Assembly: GCA_017433855.1 (NCBI GenBank)
Contig: JAFRGM010000004.1
Span: 103,187 to 167,186 of the forward strand
Direction of reading: 5' to 3'
DNA: 64,000 nt
Source of the DNA: Candidatus Saccharimonadota bacterium
GTDB taxonomy: Bacteria; Patescibacteriota; Saccharimonadia; Saccharimonadales; Saccharimonadaceae
Shown here: one piece after another, positions 7,885-19,545 of the stretch
Layout of the letters: each line of letters opens with the position of its first letter
How positions within the stretch are numbered: the first letter of the stretch is position 1
Notes under the pieces: generated by a model
The model's database searches: none
What the model was told of the DNA's origin: nothing
Seen by the model: the letters and a program-made list of their open reading frames with translations, nothing else
Program-made: the position numbers and the translations under genes

Positions 7885-8406
7885 CTACTTATGGTAAGCT
7901 GATAAACGCGCCGCTGCATATTGACGAGTTTTTTCCAGGTTAAGACCGCTTATTATAGGGGCCTCTTTTGGGTGCGACAAAACTAATATGCCGTTTGGCG
8001 CTAGCCAATCCGCTACCCGCGCCAAGTCCTCCGATACGAAATTATCGTACGGTGGATCCGCCAAAATTATATCAAAAGTCATATCGGTAGTAAAAACCGC
8101 CACATCGCCTCTAACCACCTCACAGTTCTCCGCTCCAAGCTCCATGATATTCTGCCGAACACAGTCTAGTGCGGTGGGATTTTTTTCTACAAAAACTATT
8201 TTGCTTGCTCCACGGCTCGCCGCCTCTAGGCCCAAAGCGCCGCTACCAGCATAGAGGTCTAATACCGTTCGGCCATCCAAGGAATTACCAACCATATTAA
8301 ACAATGCCAGCCGTTCTCGCTCGCCCATTGGATGAGTTTTGCCTCCGGGCGTCAAAATCTTTCTCCCCCTCAGTTTCCCGGCTGTAATCTTGACAAATTC
8401 ACTCAT
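7885..8406 (-). CDS. rsmD: 16S rRNA (guanine966-N2)-methyltransferase RsmD
   Basis: 173-residue class I SAM methyltransferase. It has the RsmD N-terminus (ITAGKLRGRKI), the SAM motif DLYAGSGALGLEAASRGA (about 49-66) and the catalytic DPPYD (near 116-120). It methylates G966 in the P-site loop of 16S rRNA during 30S assembly. It follows recG in the same direction. The usual neighbour coaD is not here. Confidence 0.93.
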   Translation of the reverse strand: MSEFVKITAGKLRGRKILTPGGKTHPMGERERLALFNMVGNSLDGRTVLDLYAGSGALGLEAASRGASKIVFVEKNPTALDCVRQNIMELGAENCEVVRGDVAVFTTDMTFDIILADPPYDNFVSEDLARVADWLAPNGILVLSHPKEAPIISGLNLEKTRQYAAARLSAYHK

Positions 8407-8426
8407 ATCAATATAATTCAGAATCC

Positions 8427-10484
8427 TTAGTTTAATGTGGTTAGCTGTTGATATTTTGAAATCCCAGCCGCCAATTCCTTATATTCTAACACATTTTTAC
8501 CGGTTTGTAAAAATAATTCTACGTCAGCTTGCGCCCTGTGGATGAGCTTTGTATCAGAAAGCGATGCAATTCTAAGATCTAATGCGCCGTGTTGCAATGC
8601 TCCATAGATTTCTCCGGGGCCTCTTATTTTCAAATCTATCTCAGCCAAATGGAAGCCATCGCTAGATTTGGCAATTTCGCGTAGCCGCATTGATGGTTTA
8701 GTATCACCGGAAGTTAAAAGTACACAATAAGATTTTGACGCACCGCGCCCCACTCGGCCACGCAGCTGATGTAATTGTGCTAGGCCATACGAATCGGCAT
8801 TTTCTATCACCATAAAGGTAGCAGTGGGTACGTCCACCCCCACTTCTACCACCGTTGTAGAAACCAAAATATCAATTTCCCCGCGCGCAAAACGTTCCAT
8901 GATGTCATCTTTTTCTGCCGGCTTCATTTTGCCATGCAAAAACTCCACCTTCGCCCGAGGAAAAGCCTGTTGCAACTTGCGCGTCCGTGTTTTAACTGAA
9001 GTCGCTTCCGACACCGTGCTGTCATCAATAGCCTTACAAATCCAATAAATCTGCTGCCCCTTTGCCCGCGAGCCCTTGGCTAAACCTTTTGCGTCTGGTG
9101 GCAATGTCATCGTTGCGGCGATTTTTGGATAAAGTCGCTCTTTAGTGTCCACTTCCGTTAAGATAGAAGTTTCAATCGGCTGACGTCCTGCTGGCAGCTC
9201 ATTTAGCACGGATACGTCTAGGTCGCCGAACACTGTTAATTGTAAAGAACGCGGAATCGGTGTGGCTGTCATAGCAAGTAGATGCGGCGCCAGCCCAGCG
9301 GGTGATTTTAGGGCTAATTTTTGCCTCTGCCCCACCCCAAATCGGTGTTGTTCATCAATCACCACTAGCCCCAATCGCTTAAACTCCGTATCGTCGGTAA
9401 GTAGCGCATGGGTGCCAATTACTACGTCTACCTCACCATCCAAAATCCGCCTTTTAAGCTCCGGCTTCTTTTTGGTGGCACCAGTGAGGAGCGCCACTTT
9501 TATATCGAATTGTTCTAGTAGTGCCGCCAAACCTTCAAAATGCTGATTTGCCAAAATCGCCGTTGGAGCAATTAGTGCTACCTGTAGCCCACTCAGCACC
9601 GCTTCATAAGCGGCCAGCGCCGCTACCATTGTTTTGCCAGAACCCACATCGCCCTGCAACAATCTATTCATGGGAATATCGCGCTCCATATCTTGAAAAA
9701 TCTCCCAAGCCGCCAATCGCTGTGCATTGGTAAGCCGAAACGGCAATTTTGCCACAAAAGCACGAATTTTCTCGGCATCAAATTTTGCTGGTAGCGCCTT
9801 TAACTTGTCGTTTTCGCGTCGGTTGAGCTTAGCCGCCAAAATCAGTGCAAATAATTCCTCATAAGCCAAATACTCCCGCGCCCTTGTTGCGTCGGCTATA
9901 GAATTGGGAAAATGCACCCGAAACAAAGCATCTTTTCGCACGCCAGCGCGCACGGTTGGCAACAAATCTGGTATAGCACTAAACTTATCACGCGCCCCAT
10001 TCATTAATTTTTTGAAATCATAAGATTTTAACGTACCGTGTGCTTTGTAGACTGGGTTAATGCCAGCTTCCGGGTCTATATCTGTCACGAGTGCCGCCGC
10101 CGGCGACGACAACTGGTAGCGATTGTTTTTTAGTTCATAATTCCCAGTAAAATAATACTCTTTGGTCGGGTCAAATTGTTTGGCTCGGTAAGCCTGATTA
10201 AACCACACTACTTTCACCGCGCCAGTATTGTCACGCACTACCCCCTCAGTGATCGATAAATTACGCCGCCTAGCTCGGCGCGTGCTCAGCGAGTCAATCT
10301 TCCCCTTCACCACTACTTTGCCAGGCCGCATCGCTGCAATCGTAGTAGCCATCTGAAAACTCTCATACTCGCGTGGCAAATTATAAAAAAAATCCCGCAG
10401 AGTTTTGATGCCGGCTCTTTTAAGTATTTCTGCTTTTTTGGGACCTACCCCCTTTAGCTCTTCTACTCCGCTCGTTAAATCCAT
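8427..10484 (-). CDS. recG: ATP-dependent DNA helicase RecG
   Basis: 685-residue RecG: N-terminal wedge (OB) domain, superfamily 2 helicase core with Walker A GDVGSGKT (about 277-284), DEQHRFGV in place of DEAH, TATPIPRSLQ, and the RecG-type C-terminus with QLRGRVGRG. It remodels stalled forks and Holliday junctions. The segment PPDAKGLAKGSRAKG between helicase motifs III and IV (about 9050-9095) looks like extra GC-rich sequence, but I see no palindrome there. A -10 box lies 6 nt before the ATG, so it is probably leaderless. Confidence 0.95.
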   Translation of the reverse strand: MDLTSGVEELKGVGPKKAEILKRAGIKTLRDFFYNLPREYESFQMATTIAAMRPGKVVVKGKIDSLSTRRARRRNLSITEGVVRDNTGAVKVVWFNQAYRAKQFDPTKEYYFTGNYELKNNRYQLSSPAAALVTDIDPEAGINPVYKAHGTLKSYDFKKLMNGARDKFSAIPDLLPTVRAGVRKDALFRVHFPNSIADATRAREYLAYEELFALILAAKLNRRENDKLKALPAKFDAEKIRAFVAKLPFRLTNAQRLAAWEIFQDMERDIPMNRLLQGDVGSGKTMVAALAAYEAVLSGLQVALIAPTAILANQHFEGLAALLEQFDIKVALLTGATKKKPELKRRILDGEVDVVIGTHALLTDDTEFKRLGLVVIDEQHRFGVGQRQKLALKSPAGLAPHLLAMTATPIPRSLQLTVFGDLDVSVLNELPAGRQPIETSILTEVDTKERLYPKIAATMTLPPDAKGLAKGSRAKGQQIYWICKAIDDSTVSEATSVKTRTRKLQQAFPRAKVEFLHGKMKPAEKDDIMERFARGEIDILVSTTVVEVGVDVPTATFMVIENADSYGLAQLHQLRGRVGRGASKSYCVLLTSGDTKPSMRLREIAKSSDGFHLAEIDLKIRGPGEIYGALQHGALDLRIASLSDTKLIHRAQADVELFLQTGKNVLEYKELAAGISKYQQLTTLN

Positions 10485-10502
10485 AGCCTAATTATAACAC
10501 AG

Positions 10503-11276
10503 CTACTTAGCCGTCCCACTGTGCTCGGCGCGCCATTTTGCAATTTCGCCATGATTACCCGAAAGTAAAACATCCGGCACCTTCATCCCGCGAAAATCAT
10601 AAGGCTTTGTGTATTGCGGATACTCCAAATTGTCTCCATCTGAGAATGATTCAATTTGCGCCGACTGCTCCCCACCAAGTACCCCAGGAATCAAACGTAC
10701 CACCGAATCAATAATAATCAGCGCCGGCAACTCGCCGCCCGTTAGTACATACTTCCCGAGTGAAATTTTATAGTCTACAATTGACAATATTCGTTCATCA
10801 TATCCCTCATAATGTGGACACAAAATAATGTAATGTGTGTCTGGCGTGGCCGAAATACCTTCGCGAAGGGCCTCCGGAGCCTGGCAAGGCGAGGATGAGC
10901 GGCGCCCACCCGTGGCGACGGGCTGGGCGAACGCAGCCCGAGCGGAGGTTGTTTTAACCAGCATTCCTGCCATACGTTGCGCCATCTCTTGATTCCAAAT
11001 TTGCCCTACCGGAGTTGGCAAAATCACTTTAGCCATAGGATCTTTGGCTTTCACCGATTCTATCGCATTAAAAACCGGCTCACATCTAAGCAGCATCCCA
11101 TCTCCGCCACCGTACGGCGTGTCGTCTACCGAGCGGTGCGGCCCCAGGCCAAATTCCCGCAGATTCACAAACTCAAACCGGGCAAGCCCCTTTTCTGCGG
11201 CCTTCCACATCATTGAGGTCTTGAGATATGGCTCCAGTGCCTCCGGGAACAAAGTGATAATCGTAAACTTAATCAT
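10503..11276 (-). CDS. trmD: tRNA (guanine37-N1)-methyltransferase TrmD with an in-frame palindromic insertion
   Basis: 257-residue SPOUT-class TrmD that makes m1G37. Expected blocks are present: GPHRSVDDTPYGGGDGMLL, CPHYEGYDERI, and the knot motif YVLTGGELPALIIIDSVVRLIPGVLG. About 26-30 residues between GMLVKT and DTHYIIL are Arg/Ala/Ser/Pro-rich, unlike TrmD, and are encoded by the GC-rich palindrome at 10871-10948. The insert falls in a loop before the knot, so activity may survive. TATAAT lies 6 nt before the ATG (leaderless). rimM and rplS, its usual partners, are absent. Confidence 0.93.
   Translation of the reverse strand: MIKFTIITLFPEALEPYLKTSMMWKAAEKGLARFEFVNLREFGLGPHRSVDDTPYGGGDGMLLRCEPVFNAIESVKAKDPMAKVILPTPVGQIWNQEMAQRMAGMLVKTTSARAAFAQPVATGGRRSSSPCQAPEALREGISATPDTHYIILCPHYEGYDERILSIVDYKISLGKYVLTGGELPALIIIDSVVRLIPGVLGGEQSAQIESFSDGDNLEYPQYTKPYDFRGMKVPDVLLSGNHGEIAKWRAEHSGTAK
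10871..10948 (-). repeat. GC-rich palindromic element inside trmD
   Basis: 78 bp (26 codons) between outer arms CCTCCG and CGGAGG, with an inner stem CGCCCA-CCCGT, loop GGCG, ACGGG-CTGGGCG at 10903-10929. It shares the core layout and flanks with the copies at 2455-2530 and 26584-26685. The conserved CCCGT/ACGGG core (minus strand) is read here as Pro-Val-Ala-Thr-Gly. Confidence 0.82.
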
Positions 11277-11290
11277 TCCTATATTATATC

Positions 11291-11326
11291 ATAAAAATAC
11301 CGCCGCGTAAAACGCGACGGTAATTT
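11291..11326 (-). terminator. Terminator of the DUF5680-like gene
   Basis: Minus-strand hairpin ACCGTCGCGT/ACGCGGCGGT with a TTT loop, followed by ATTTTTAT; a few bases after the stop codon and before the trmD promoter. Confidence 0.8.
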
Positions 11327-11333
11327 TGGGATT

Positions 11334-11828
11334 TTACCAGAGATTCACGAAGCCACCCGTATAGGTGCAGGTATAAACTCGCCGGTTGGCGAGATCACGA
11401 ATCTCCTCGGAACCACTGAAGTCGGCAATCGTGCCGCGACACTGATTCCGGTACAGGAAATCGTTCGGATGCTGATACAGCTCCGGACCGCGCACGGGCC
11501 GGTTGGACGGCGTAACCTTAAGCGCCGCCTTCAGACAGTTCATCACCTCTTCCTTGATGGAGGCGTAGCGCTCCTCAAGGCGGCCGCGATAAACCATCGT
11601 CCAGCATACTACCGACTTGTAAGAGACGGTCGTGATGCCACTAAAAGGCTCGCCACCGTACCAGGTGTCCTCGTAGTACCAGTCCCCATCATCGAACGTA
11701 CTGATAAAACTGCCGTTTGCCAAGTCCACCGGCTCCGCAGCTCCATAGTTGGCGTTTGCGAGCGCAGTGTTCAGAAAGGCAATCAGCTCGTCCGCTTTCT
11801 TCTCTGCAAAATTCTTACCAAGGTACAT
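11334..11828 (-). CDS. DUF5680-like protein
   Basis: 164 residues. The middle part DDGDWYYEDTWYGGEPFSG followed by TTVSYKSVVCWTMVYRG, and the end ADFSGSEEIRDLANRRVYTCTYTGGFVNLW, match what I recall of DUF5680 (a small alpha/beta domain with Y.D.Y.G..F.G and W.M.Y.G motifs). Function unknown; no signal peptide. ATG 11828 has a GGGGGAT site 6 nt upstream. The gene is monocistronic, with a consensus promoter, a leader hairpin (AGTAGCC/GGCTACC) and a strong terminator. Its codons are more GC-rich than those of neighbours. Confidence 0.68.
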   Translation of the reverse strand: MYLGKNFAEKKADELIAFLNTALANANYGAAEPVDLANGSFISTFDDGDWYYEDTWYGGEPFSGITTVSYKSVVCWTMVYRGRLEERYASIKEEVMNCLKAALKVTPSNRPVRGPELYQHPNDFLYRNQCRGTIADFSGSEEIRDLANRRVYTCTYTGGFVNLW

Positions 11829-11878
11829 TATTGTAATCCCCCTACAATAAAATCTAGTAGCCAAGGCTACCATCTCTT

Positions 11879-11907
11879 ATTATAGCACACTTTTGTAAAA
11901 AAGTCAA
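11879..11907 (-). promoter_or_regulatory. Promoter of the DUF5680-like gene (conserved-spacer class)
   Basis: Minus strand: -35 TTGACT, 17-nt spacer starting TTTTT and ending AAAGTGTGC, -10 TATAAT. The leader is about 45 nt and contains a small hairpin before the GGGGGAT site. Confidence 0.78.
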
Positions 11908-11919
11908 TACACACACCAT

Positions 11920-12075
11920 AAAAAAGAGATAGCCTGAATTCTATCTCTTTTCGCTGATGCGCGCCCACCCTTGGGGCACATTGGTTTGTTTTAATCCGCT
12001 GTTTTTGTTTTTATTAATGTAAGTCTCCACACTCCACTAACTACTCAGTGGAACCCCTGTGAAGCGTACCAGCTT
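11920..12075 (-). ncRNA. Unassigned structured RNA, about 155 nt
   Basis: The gap between obg and the DUF5680-like gene holds a complete transcription unit with no plausible ORF: a perfect promoter (12082-12110), then a transcript from about 12075 to a terminator (AAAGAGATAG/CTATCTCTTT plus T-run, 11920-11951). The 5' half folds into a long imperfect rod: GTAAG, CTTCACA, TCCACT closing on AGTGGA, TGTGGAG, CTTAC. A second hairpin has stem GCCC/GGGC inside ATG...CAT. Size and rod shape recall 6S RNA, but I cannot identify it. The SRP-RNA GGAA tetraloop motif is absent. Confidence 0.65.
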
Positions 12076-12081
12076 ACTTTT

Positions 12082-12110
12082 ATTATAAGCATAAGCGTTT
12101 AGATTGTCAA
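12082..12110 (-). promoter_or_regulatory. Perfect consensus promoter of the unassigned RNA
   Basis: Minus strand: TTGACA (12110-12105), 17-nt spacer, TATAAT (12087-12082). It matches the sigma-70 consensus at 12 of 12 positions, the only such case I found in the window. Confidence 0.88.
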
Positions 12111-12126
12111 GGCTTTTTTACTAAAA

Positions 12127-13563
<1,437 letters not shown>

Positions 13564-13624
13564 TTATCACTTTTCAAGACAAACTCGCAAATTACACTAA
13601 CTAGCTATTAGCGCAAAATTATGC

Positions 13625-13630
13625 TATAAT
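13625..13630 (+). promoter_or_regulatory. -10 box of queA-tgt, leaderless type
   Basis: TATAAT ends 7 nt before the queA ATG, so transcription would begin at or within a base or two of the start codon. The -35 region is weak. Confidence 0.65.
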
Positions 13631-13637
13631 ATACATT

Positions 13638-15820
<2,183 letters not shown>

Positions 15821-15884
15821 TCAGCTAGATTGTGCCATTATAGTCTGCGCCTAAACCAAAGCTGAATCAACTACGCCAATACAT

Positions 15885-16778
15885 TTAGACATATTGCCAA
15901 ACTATGCCGTCAGCCGTGTCTTTCACCGCCACCCCCTCATCAAGCAGTTGGTCGCGTAGCTTATCAGATTTCGCGTAGTCCTTGGCCTTGCGCGCCGCTG
16001 CACGTTCCGACATTAGCGCCTGGATATTTGCCGAAAGATTAGGGGTGTCGGCTATTAATCTTAGCCCAAATAACTCGTCTACTCTTTTCCAATCGTCAAA
16101 CGAAAGTTCAGCGTTATCAATTAGCGCAAAAGCCTTGGCGGAGTTCAGGTTGTCATTAACTGCCTCTAGCACCTCATCAAATATATCATCGCCCACTATC
16201 TCCTTTTGGTAGCAAAGCGCAATGCGGCTGCGCCAATTTGCTCTGCGGTTGTGCGCCGACCATAAACCGTCAAAAGTAAAATTACGCGCACCCTGATAGT
16301 GTCCAGACAGTAGCCACATCTTGTAATCCATCGGCGAAAAACCACGCGTTTCTAAATCTTCAAGCGTATAAGTATTGCCGATTGATTTTGAGATTTTAAG
16401 TCCATCCACCGTAATAAAATCGCAGTGGAGCCAGTACCGTGCTAATTTATGTTGATAGGCGGCATAGGTCTCAGCAATTTCGTTGGTGTGATGCACCGGC
16501 ACATGGTCAATCCCGCCAGTGTGAATATCTATTGGCTCCCCCAGCTCCTTGTGAATAATTGCCGCACATTCCAGATGCCAGCCAGGATAACCTGGGCGAC
16601 CTAGATAATCCCAACGCATCGCATGTTTTTCGCCGGGTTTAATGAATTTCCATACTGCAAAATCTGATGCATTACGCTTTTCGGTAGAAAACTCTACCCT
16701 CGCGCCAGCTTTTAGCTCGTCGAGCTTTAATTTTGCGAAATCAGCGTACTCAGGAAACTTAGAGGTATCAAAATACAC
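15885..16778 (-). CDS. cysS: Cysteinyl-tRNA synthetase, C-terminal part (after in-frame UGA)
   Basis: 297 codons in the same frame as, and directly after, the stop of the upstream half; the first codon GTG gives the conserved VYFDTSKFPEY. It carries the zinc ligands Cys71, His96 and Glu100 (PGWHLECAA and VHHTNEIAE), the signature KISKS at 128-132, and the helical anticodon-binding region. No ribosome-binding site precedes the GTG; restart could occur at TGAGTG, or the UGA could be read through. Together with the upstream part it restores a normal CysRS of about 446 residues that charges tRNA-Cys. Confidence 0.85.
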   Translation of the reverse strand: MYFDTSKFPEYADFAKLKLDELKAGARVEFSTEKRNASDFAVWKFIKPGEKHAMRWDYLGRPGYPGWHLECAAIIHKELGEPIDIHTGGIDHVPVHHTNEIAETYAAYQHKLARYWLHCDFITVDGLKISKSIGNTYTLEDLETRGFSPMDYKMWLLSGHYQGARNFTFDGLWSAHNRRANWRSRIALCYQKEIVGDDIFDEVLEAVNDNLNSAKAFALIDNAELSFDDWKRVDELFGLRLIADTPNLSANIQALMSERAAARKAKDYAKSDKLRDQLLDEGVAVKDTADGIVWQYV

Positions 16779-17225
16779 TCAATCTTCAGTCTCGTAGTGA
16801 TAACAGTTTTTAGTCATCAAATCTACAGCCTCTATATCCTCGGCAATATAATTTGTTGCGCGAGCCACCACATCGGCTGGCAGAAGTTCAAGTTTTCGAT
16901 AATTCTCCAGATAAATATTACTGTAATAATCAGCAACTTCCCAAACGCTTTTACCTTCACGCGCGGCACCCTTTTCTAGTTTATCTTCGCCTTCGTCGCC
17001 ATCCGACACCAAATGCCCTACATCCGTCAAGTTCAAAACGCGCTTCACTTTGTAGCCATCGGCTTTCAGTACGCGTACCAACAAATCCCAAAATGTATAA
17101 GCGGCATAGTTGCCAATGTGCGGCGTATTATAAACCGTAGGCCCGCAAGTGTAGATTTTTACGACATCCCCCAGTGGCTTAAAAACTTCAACCTTATGCG
17201 TTGCGGTGTTATAAAGTTTTAGCAT
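16779..17225 (-). CDS. cysS: Cysteinyl-tRNA synthetase, N-terminal part (ends at in-frame UGA)
   Basis: 148 codons of the Rossmann fold with zinc ligand Cys27 (YTCGPTVY) and the HIGH signature as HIGN at 36-39, up to HYETED. The next codon is TGA, exactly where CysRS has glycine (DGVYFD), and the frame continues without shift. A single GGA-to-TGA change explains it. The gene is normally essential and no second cysS is in the window. Read-through, a split enzyme, a recent pseudogene or a sequencing error are all possible. The ATG overlaps the upstream hydrolase gene. Confidence 0.85.
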   Translation of the reverse strand: MLKLYNTATHKVEVFKPLGDVVKIYTCGPTVYNTPHIGNYAAYTFWDLLVRVLKADGYKVKRVLNLTDVGHLVSDGDEGEDKLEKGAAREGKSVWEVADYYSNIYLENYRKLELLPADVVARATNYIAEDIEAVDLMTKNCYHYETED

Positions 17226-17970
17226 CTAATCTCTCCTCTAAAATCTCACGCAATTTTGTATATTTAGGACGCGACATTCCATGTCGACCAAGCGTCTTTA
17301 CCTTAGTCAAACATTTGTTTTGTTTTATAAGATTTGGAATATTGAAACTTGCAATAATCGGGTCGGCATCTCCGTAAATTAAAGTCGTCGGAATTGTAAT
17401 ACCTTTCAAGGTGTCATAGTTCTTACGATTCATTACGATGTATTCCATCGAATTGTTGAAGGCTCTATCGGTTAAGATTTTCTTATTCTTCACGCTAACC
17501 GCGTCCTTAAAGCCTTTAATAGCTACCGCAAAGGCCGGATTATCTAAATCTGCCTCAGTATAAACCGGCGGTGAACATAGAATTAGCTCTTGCACAGCCT
17601 TTTTATGTGTAGCCGCATACCTAGTAGCGATTAATGTCCCCATCGAATGCCCGACCAACACAAGCGGTGTGTCAATCTGAAGATTTTTCAGCGAACGATT
17701 AAGCGCCCCTAACTGCTCGTCATAATTATACTTTAGCTTGGCGCTTTTATAGGCTGAGCCAGACCCCAGCAGGTCAAAGGTTACAAACCTTACATCATTC
17801 AAAGATTTTGTTCCTTCAAGATATTTCAAAGCATTCCTAAAAGTAGTGGAATCACTAGCTATGCCATGTATCATCACTACGGTCAGTTTTGGCTTTTTGG
17901 ATGCACAAAAATCATGAGTTTTTTTAAGCTCTAGCGGTTTATTTAATAAATCGTATTTTATACTAAACAT
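17209..17970 (-). CDS. Alpha/beta hydrolase
   Basis: 253-residue alpha/beta-hydrolase fold protein: oxyanion-hole region MIHGIASDS, nucleophile elbow GHSMG, acidic residue in YGDADPII, and catalytic His in GRHGMSR near the C-terminus. No signal peptide, so cytosolic. Substrate cannot be inferred. ATG 17970 is preferred because GTGAGG lies 7 nt upstream. It overlaps nrnA upstream and cysS downstream, in one operon. Confidence 0.85.
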   Translation of the reverse strand: MFSIKYDLLNKPLELKKTHDFCASKKPKLTVVMIHGIASDSTTFRNALKYLEGTKSLNDVRFVTFDLLGSGSAYKSAKLKYNYDEQLGALNRSLKNLQIDTPLVLVGHSMGTLIATRYAATHKKAVQELILCSPPVYTEADLDNPAFAVAIKGFKDAVSVKNKKILTDRAFNNSMEYIVMNRKNYDTLKGITIPTTLIYGDADPIIASFNIPNLIKQNKCLTKVKTLGRHGMSRPKYTKLREILEERLDAKTL

Positions 17971-18973
17971 TATTCGCCTCACTTAGTTCTGCCCGCATTT
18001 CATCCATCAAGGTTGGCACGATCTTTATTAGCTCGCTTAATACTTCTTCGTAAGACGTGTCATAAGTCCTAAAACCTGCCGCATAGGCATGGCCGCCTCC
18101 ACCAAAATAGCCGGCAATTTTTTCGGCAATTGCCATGTCATTCATGCATCGAATCTTACCCGTCACCTTACCGTCCGGGTAGGTCTTAATTGCTACCGCC
18201 ACCTTTACACCTTCTACCATTCTTAATTCTTCCAAAATCAACACATTAGGGTTATACTCGTCAGAATATTCCGCGATATCATCCCACGGAATATGCACTG
18301 TGGCTAACGCTCCATCTAAAGCATAATCAACTCGCTTAATTAGCTCTGCTTTGTAATCTAGAATGCGTGGAGTTTTCTTCATGAACTCCCGCCGGGCTTC
18401 TTCCAGTACGGAAATCTTTGAGCCAAGCTCGGTTAATTCGGCGCAGACATTAAAGGTATGTGCCGTGACAGAGGATGCGGTCAGCCCCAAAGTATCTGAC
18501 ATAATTCCCATAAAAATCGCATCTGCCGCCGGTACGCCAATTTCCAAATTGCAATCCTTTGCTATGTCGTAAATCAGCTCCGCACAGGCCGGACGCACAT
18601 CAATGATGCTCTCGTGCGTAAAATTCAAATCATCTGCCGTTTCGTGATGGTCAATCACCATTACGGGAGCCGTGTACAAACGGTTGCGAATTGCAGTATC
18701 TTCGAGTAGTTTCGACAATAAAACCTCCGCTGCCGTATCAACAATAATATAACCATCCGCCTTGAAGTCAAAATCACTCGTAATTCTTGACCAGTCTGTA
18801 AAATAATGTAGATATTTTGGAATATCTATTGGACAATACAAAGAAACCTCATGTCCAGCCAGCAAATAATCAAGCGCAATCGCCGACCCCATCGAATCAC
18901 CATCTGGATTTTCAGCCTGAATCACACAAATTGTTTTCTTATCTTGGATAAACTCCGTAAAATTTTTGTACAT
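17963..18973 (-). CDS. nrnA: DHH/DHHA1 phosphoesterase, NrnA-like
   Basis: 336-residue DHH-family protein with an N-terminal DHH domain (NPDGDSMGSAIALDYLL, IDHHETADD) and a DHHA1 domain ending GGGGHAYAAGFR. The family includes nanoRNase/pAp phosphatase NrnA, which degrades 2-5 nt RNAs to monomers, and c-di-AMP hydrolases without extra domains. NrnA-type activity is the best guess. A -10 box (TATAAT) lies 7 nt before the ATG: leaderless. Confidence 0.87.
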   Translation of the reverse strand: MYKNFTEFIQDKKTICVIQAENPDGDSMGSAIALDYLLAGHEVSLYCPIDIPKYLHYFTDWSRITSDFDFKADGYIIVDTAAEVLLSKLLEDTAIRNRLYTAPVMVIDHHETADDLNFTHESIIDVRPACAELIYDIAKDCNLEIGVPAADAIFMGIMSDTLGLTASSVTAHTFNVCAELTELGSKISVLEEARREFMKKTPRILDYKAELIKRVDYALDGALATVHIPWDDIAEYSDEYNPNVLILEELRMVEGVKVAVAIKTYPDGKVTGKIRCMNDMAIAEKIAGYFGGGGHAYAAGFRTYDTSYEEVLSELIKIVPTLMDEMRAELSEANNV

Positions 18974-18981
18974 ATATTATA

Positions 18982-19545
18982 TTATAGCACAAGTCTACGA
19001 CCCTTTATAAGGTAGTCAGCTCCAGACAACACAGTTAGAATCACTACTATGTATAATAGCACTCCATTTATCACTGTAAAGATATTGCTGCCCACAATTA
19101 TATTTAGCAGAATTAGAGTTATGGTTATCATCTGCACTAAAGTTTTGAGTTTGCCGTATTTTGATGCTGCGATTGTCACCTGCTTAGTGGCGGCCATCAT
19201 TCTGAGCCCATCCACCGCGAAATCGCGCACCAGTATCACCCCAAACATCCAAATTGGCACATAGCTGAGTACTACCAAAGCTAGGAAAGTTAAGTTTACC
19301 AATATCTTGTCGGCCAAAGGATCAAGAAATTTACCGAGATTAGTAACTTGTCCGGTGTTCCTAGCGAGTTTTCCATCAATAAAATCCGTTACGCTCGCCA
19401 ACACAAAACAGACTATCGTAATAATCTGCGCTGGCAAACTATCCATAAATATACATACCACCACTGGTATCACAAGTAGTATTCTTAAAATTGTCAGTAG
19501 CGTCGGGATGTTTAAATTACAGCTTTTCTTGGTTCTACTTTCCAT
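18982..19545 (-). CDS. pgsA: CDP-diacylglycerol-glycerol-3-phosphate 3-phosphatidyltransferase
   Basis: 187-residue CDP-alcohol phosphatidyltransferase with several membrane helices and the family motif DFIDGKLARNTGQVTNLGKFLDPLADK. It makes phosphatidylglycerol phosphate from CDP-diacylglycerol, the product of CdsA encoded two genes upstream. ATG 19545 has an AGGAG site 8 nt upstream, better than the longer frame from 19590, which lies within yqeG. Confidence 0.92.
   Translation of the reverse strand: MESRTKKSCNLNIPTLLTILRILLVIPVVVCIFMDSLPAQIITIVCFVLASVTDFIDGKLARNTGQVTNLGKFLDPLADKILVNLTFLALVVLSYVPIWMFGVILVRDFAVDGLRMMAATKQVTIAASKYGKLKTLVQMITITLILLNIIVGSNIFTVINGVLLYIVVILTVLSGADYLIKGRRLVL

Noticed and set aside
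9045..9100. RecG insert as another palindromic element
   Set aside because: The segment is GC-rich and looks inserted, but it contains direct rather than inverted repeats; I could not fold it into a stem comparable with the others.
11920..12075. Unassigned RNA as SRP (4.5S) RNA or tmRNA
   Set aside because: No GGAA-type SRP tetraloop motif and no tRNA-like acceptor or tag ORF.
16779..16781. UGA in cysS as evidence for a recoded genetic code (UGA = Gly, as in Gracilibacteria/SR1)
   Set aside because: Several clear genes end in TGA at the expected place (27643, 31756, 33820), including a TGA that overlaps the dnaX ATG; conserved proteins elsewhere in the window show no other internal UGA.
16750..16785. 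UGA in cysS as a selenocysteine codon
   Set aside because: The position is a glycine in the family, and the sequence right after it has only a 4-bp stem, not a SECIS-like hairpin; no selenocysteine genes are visible.
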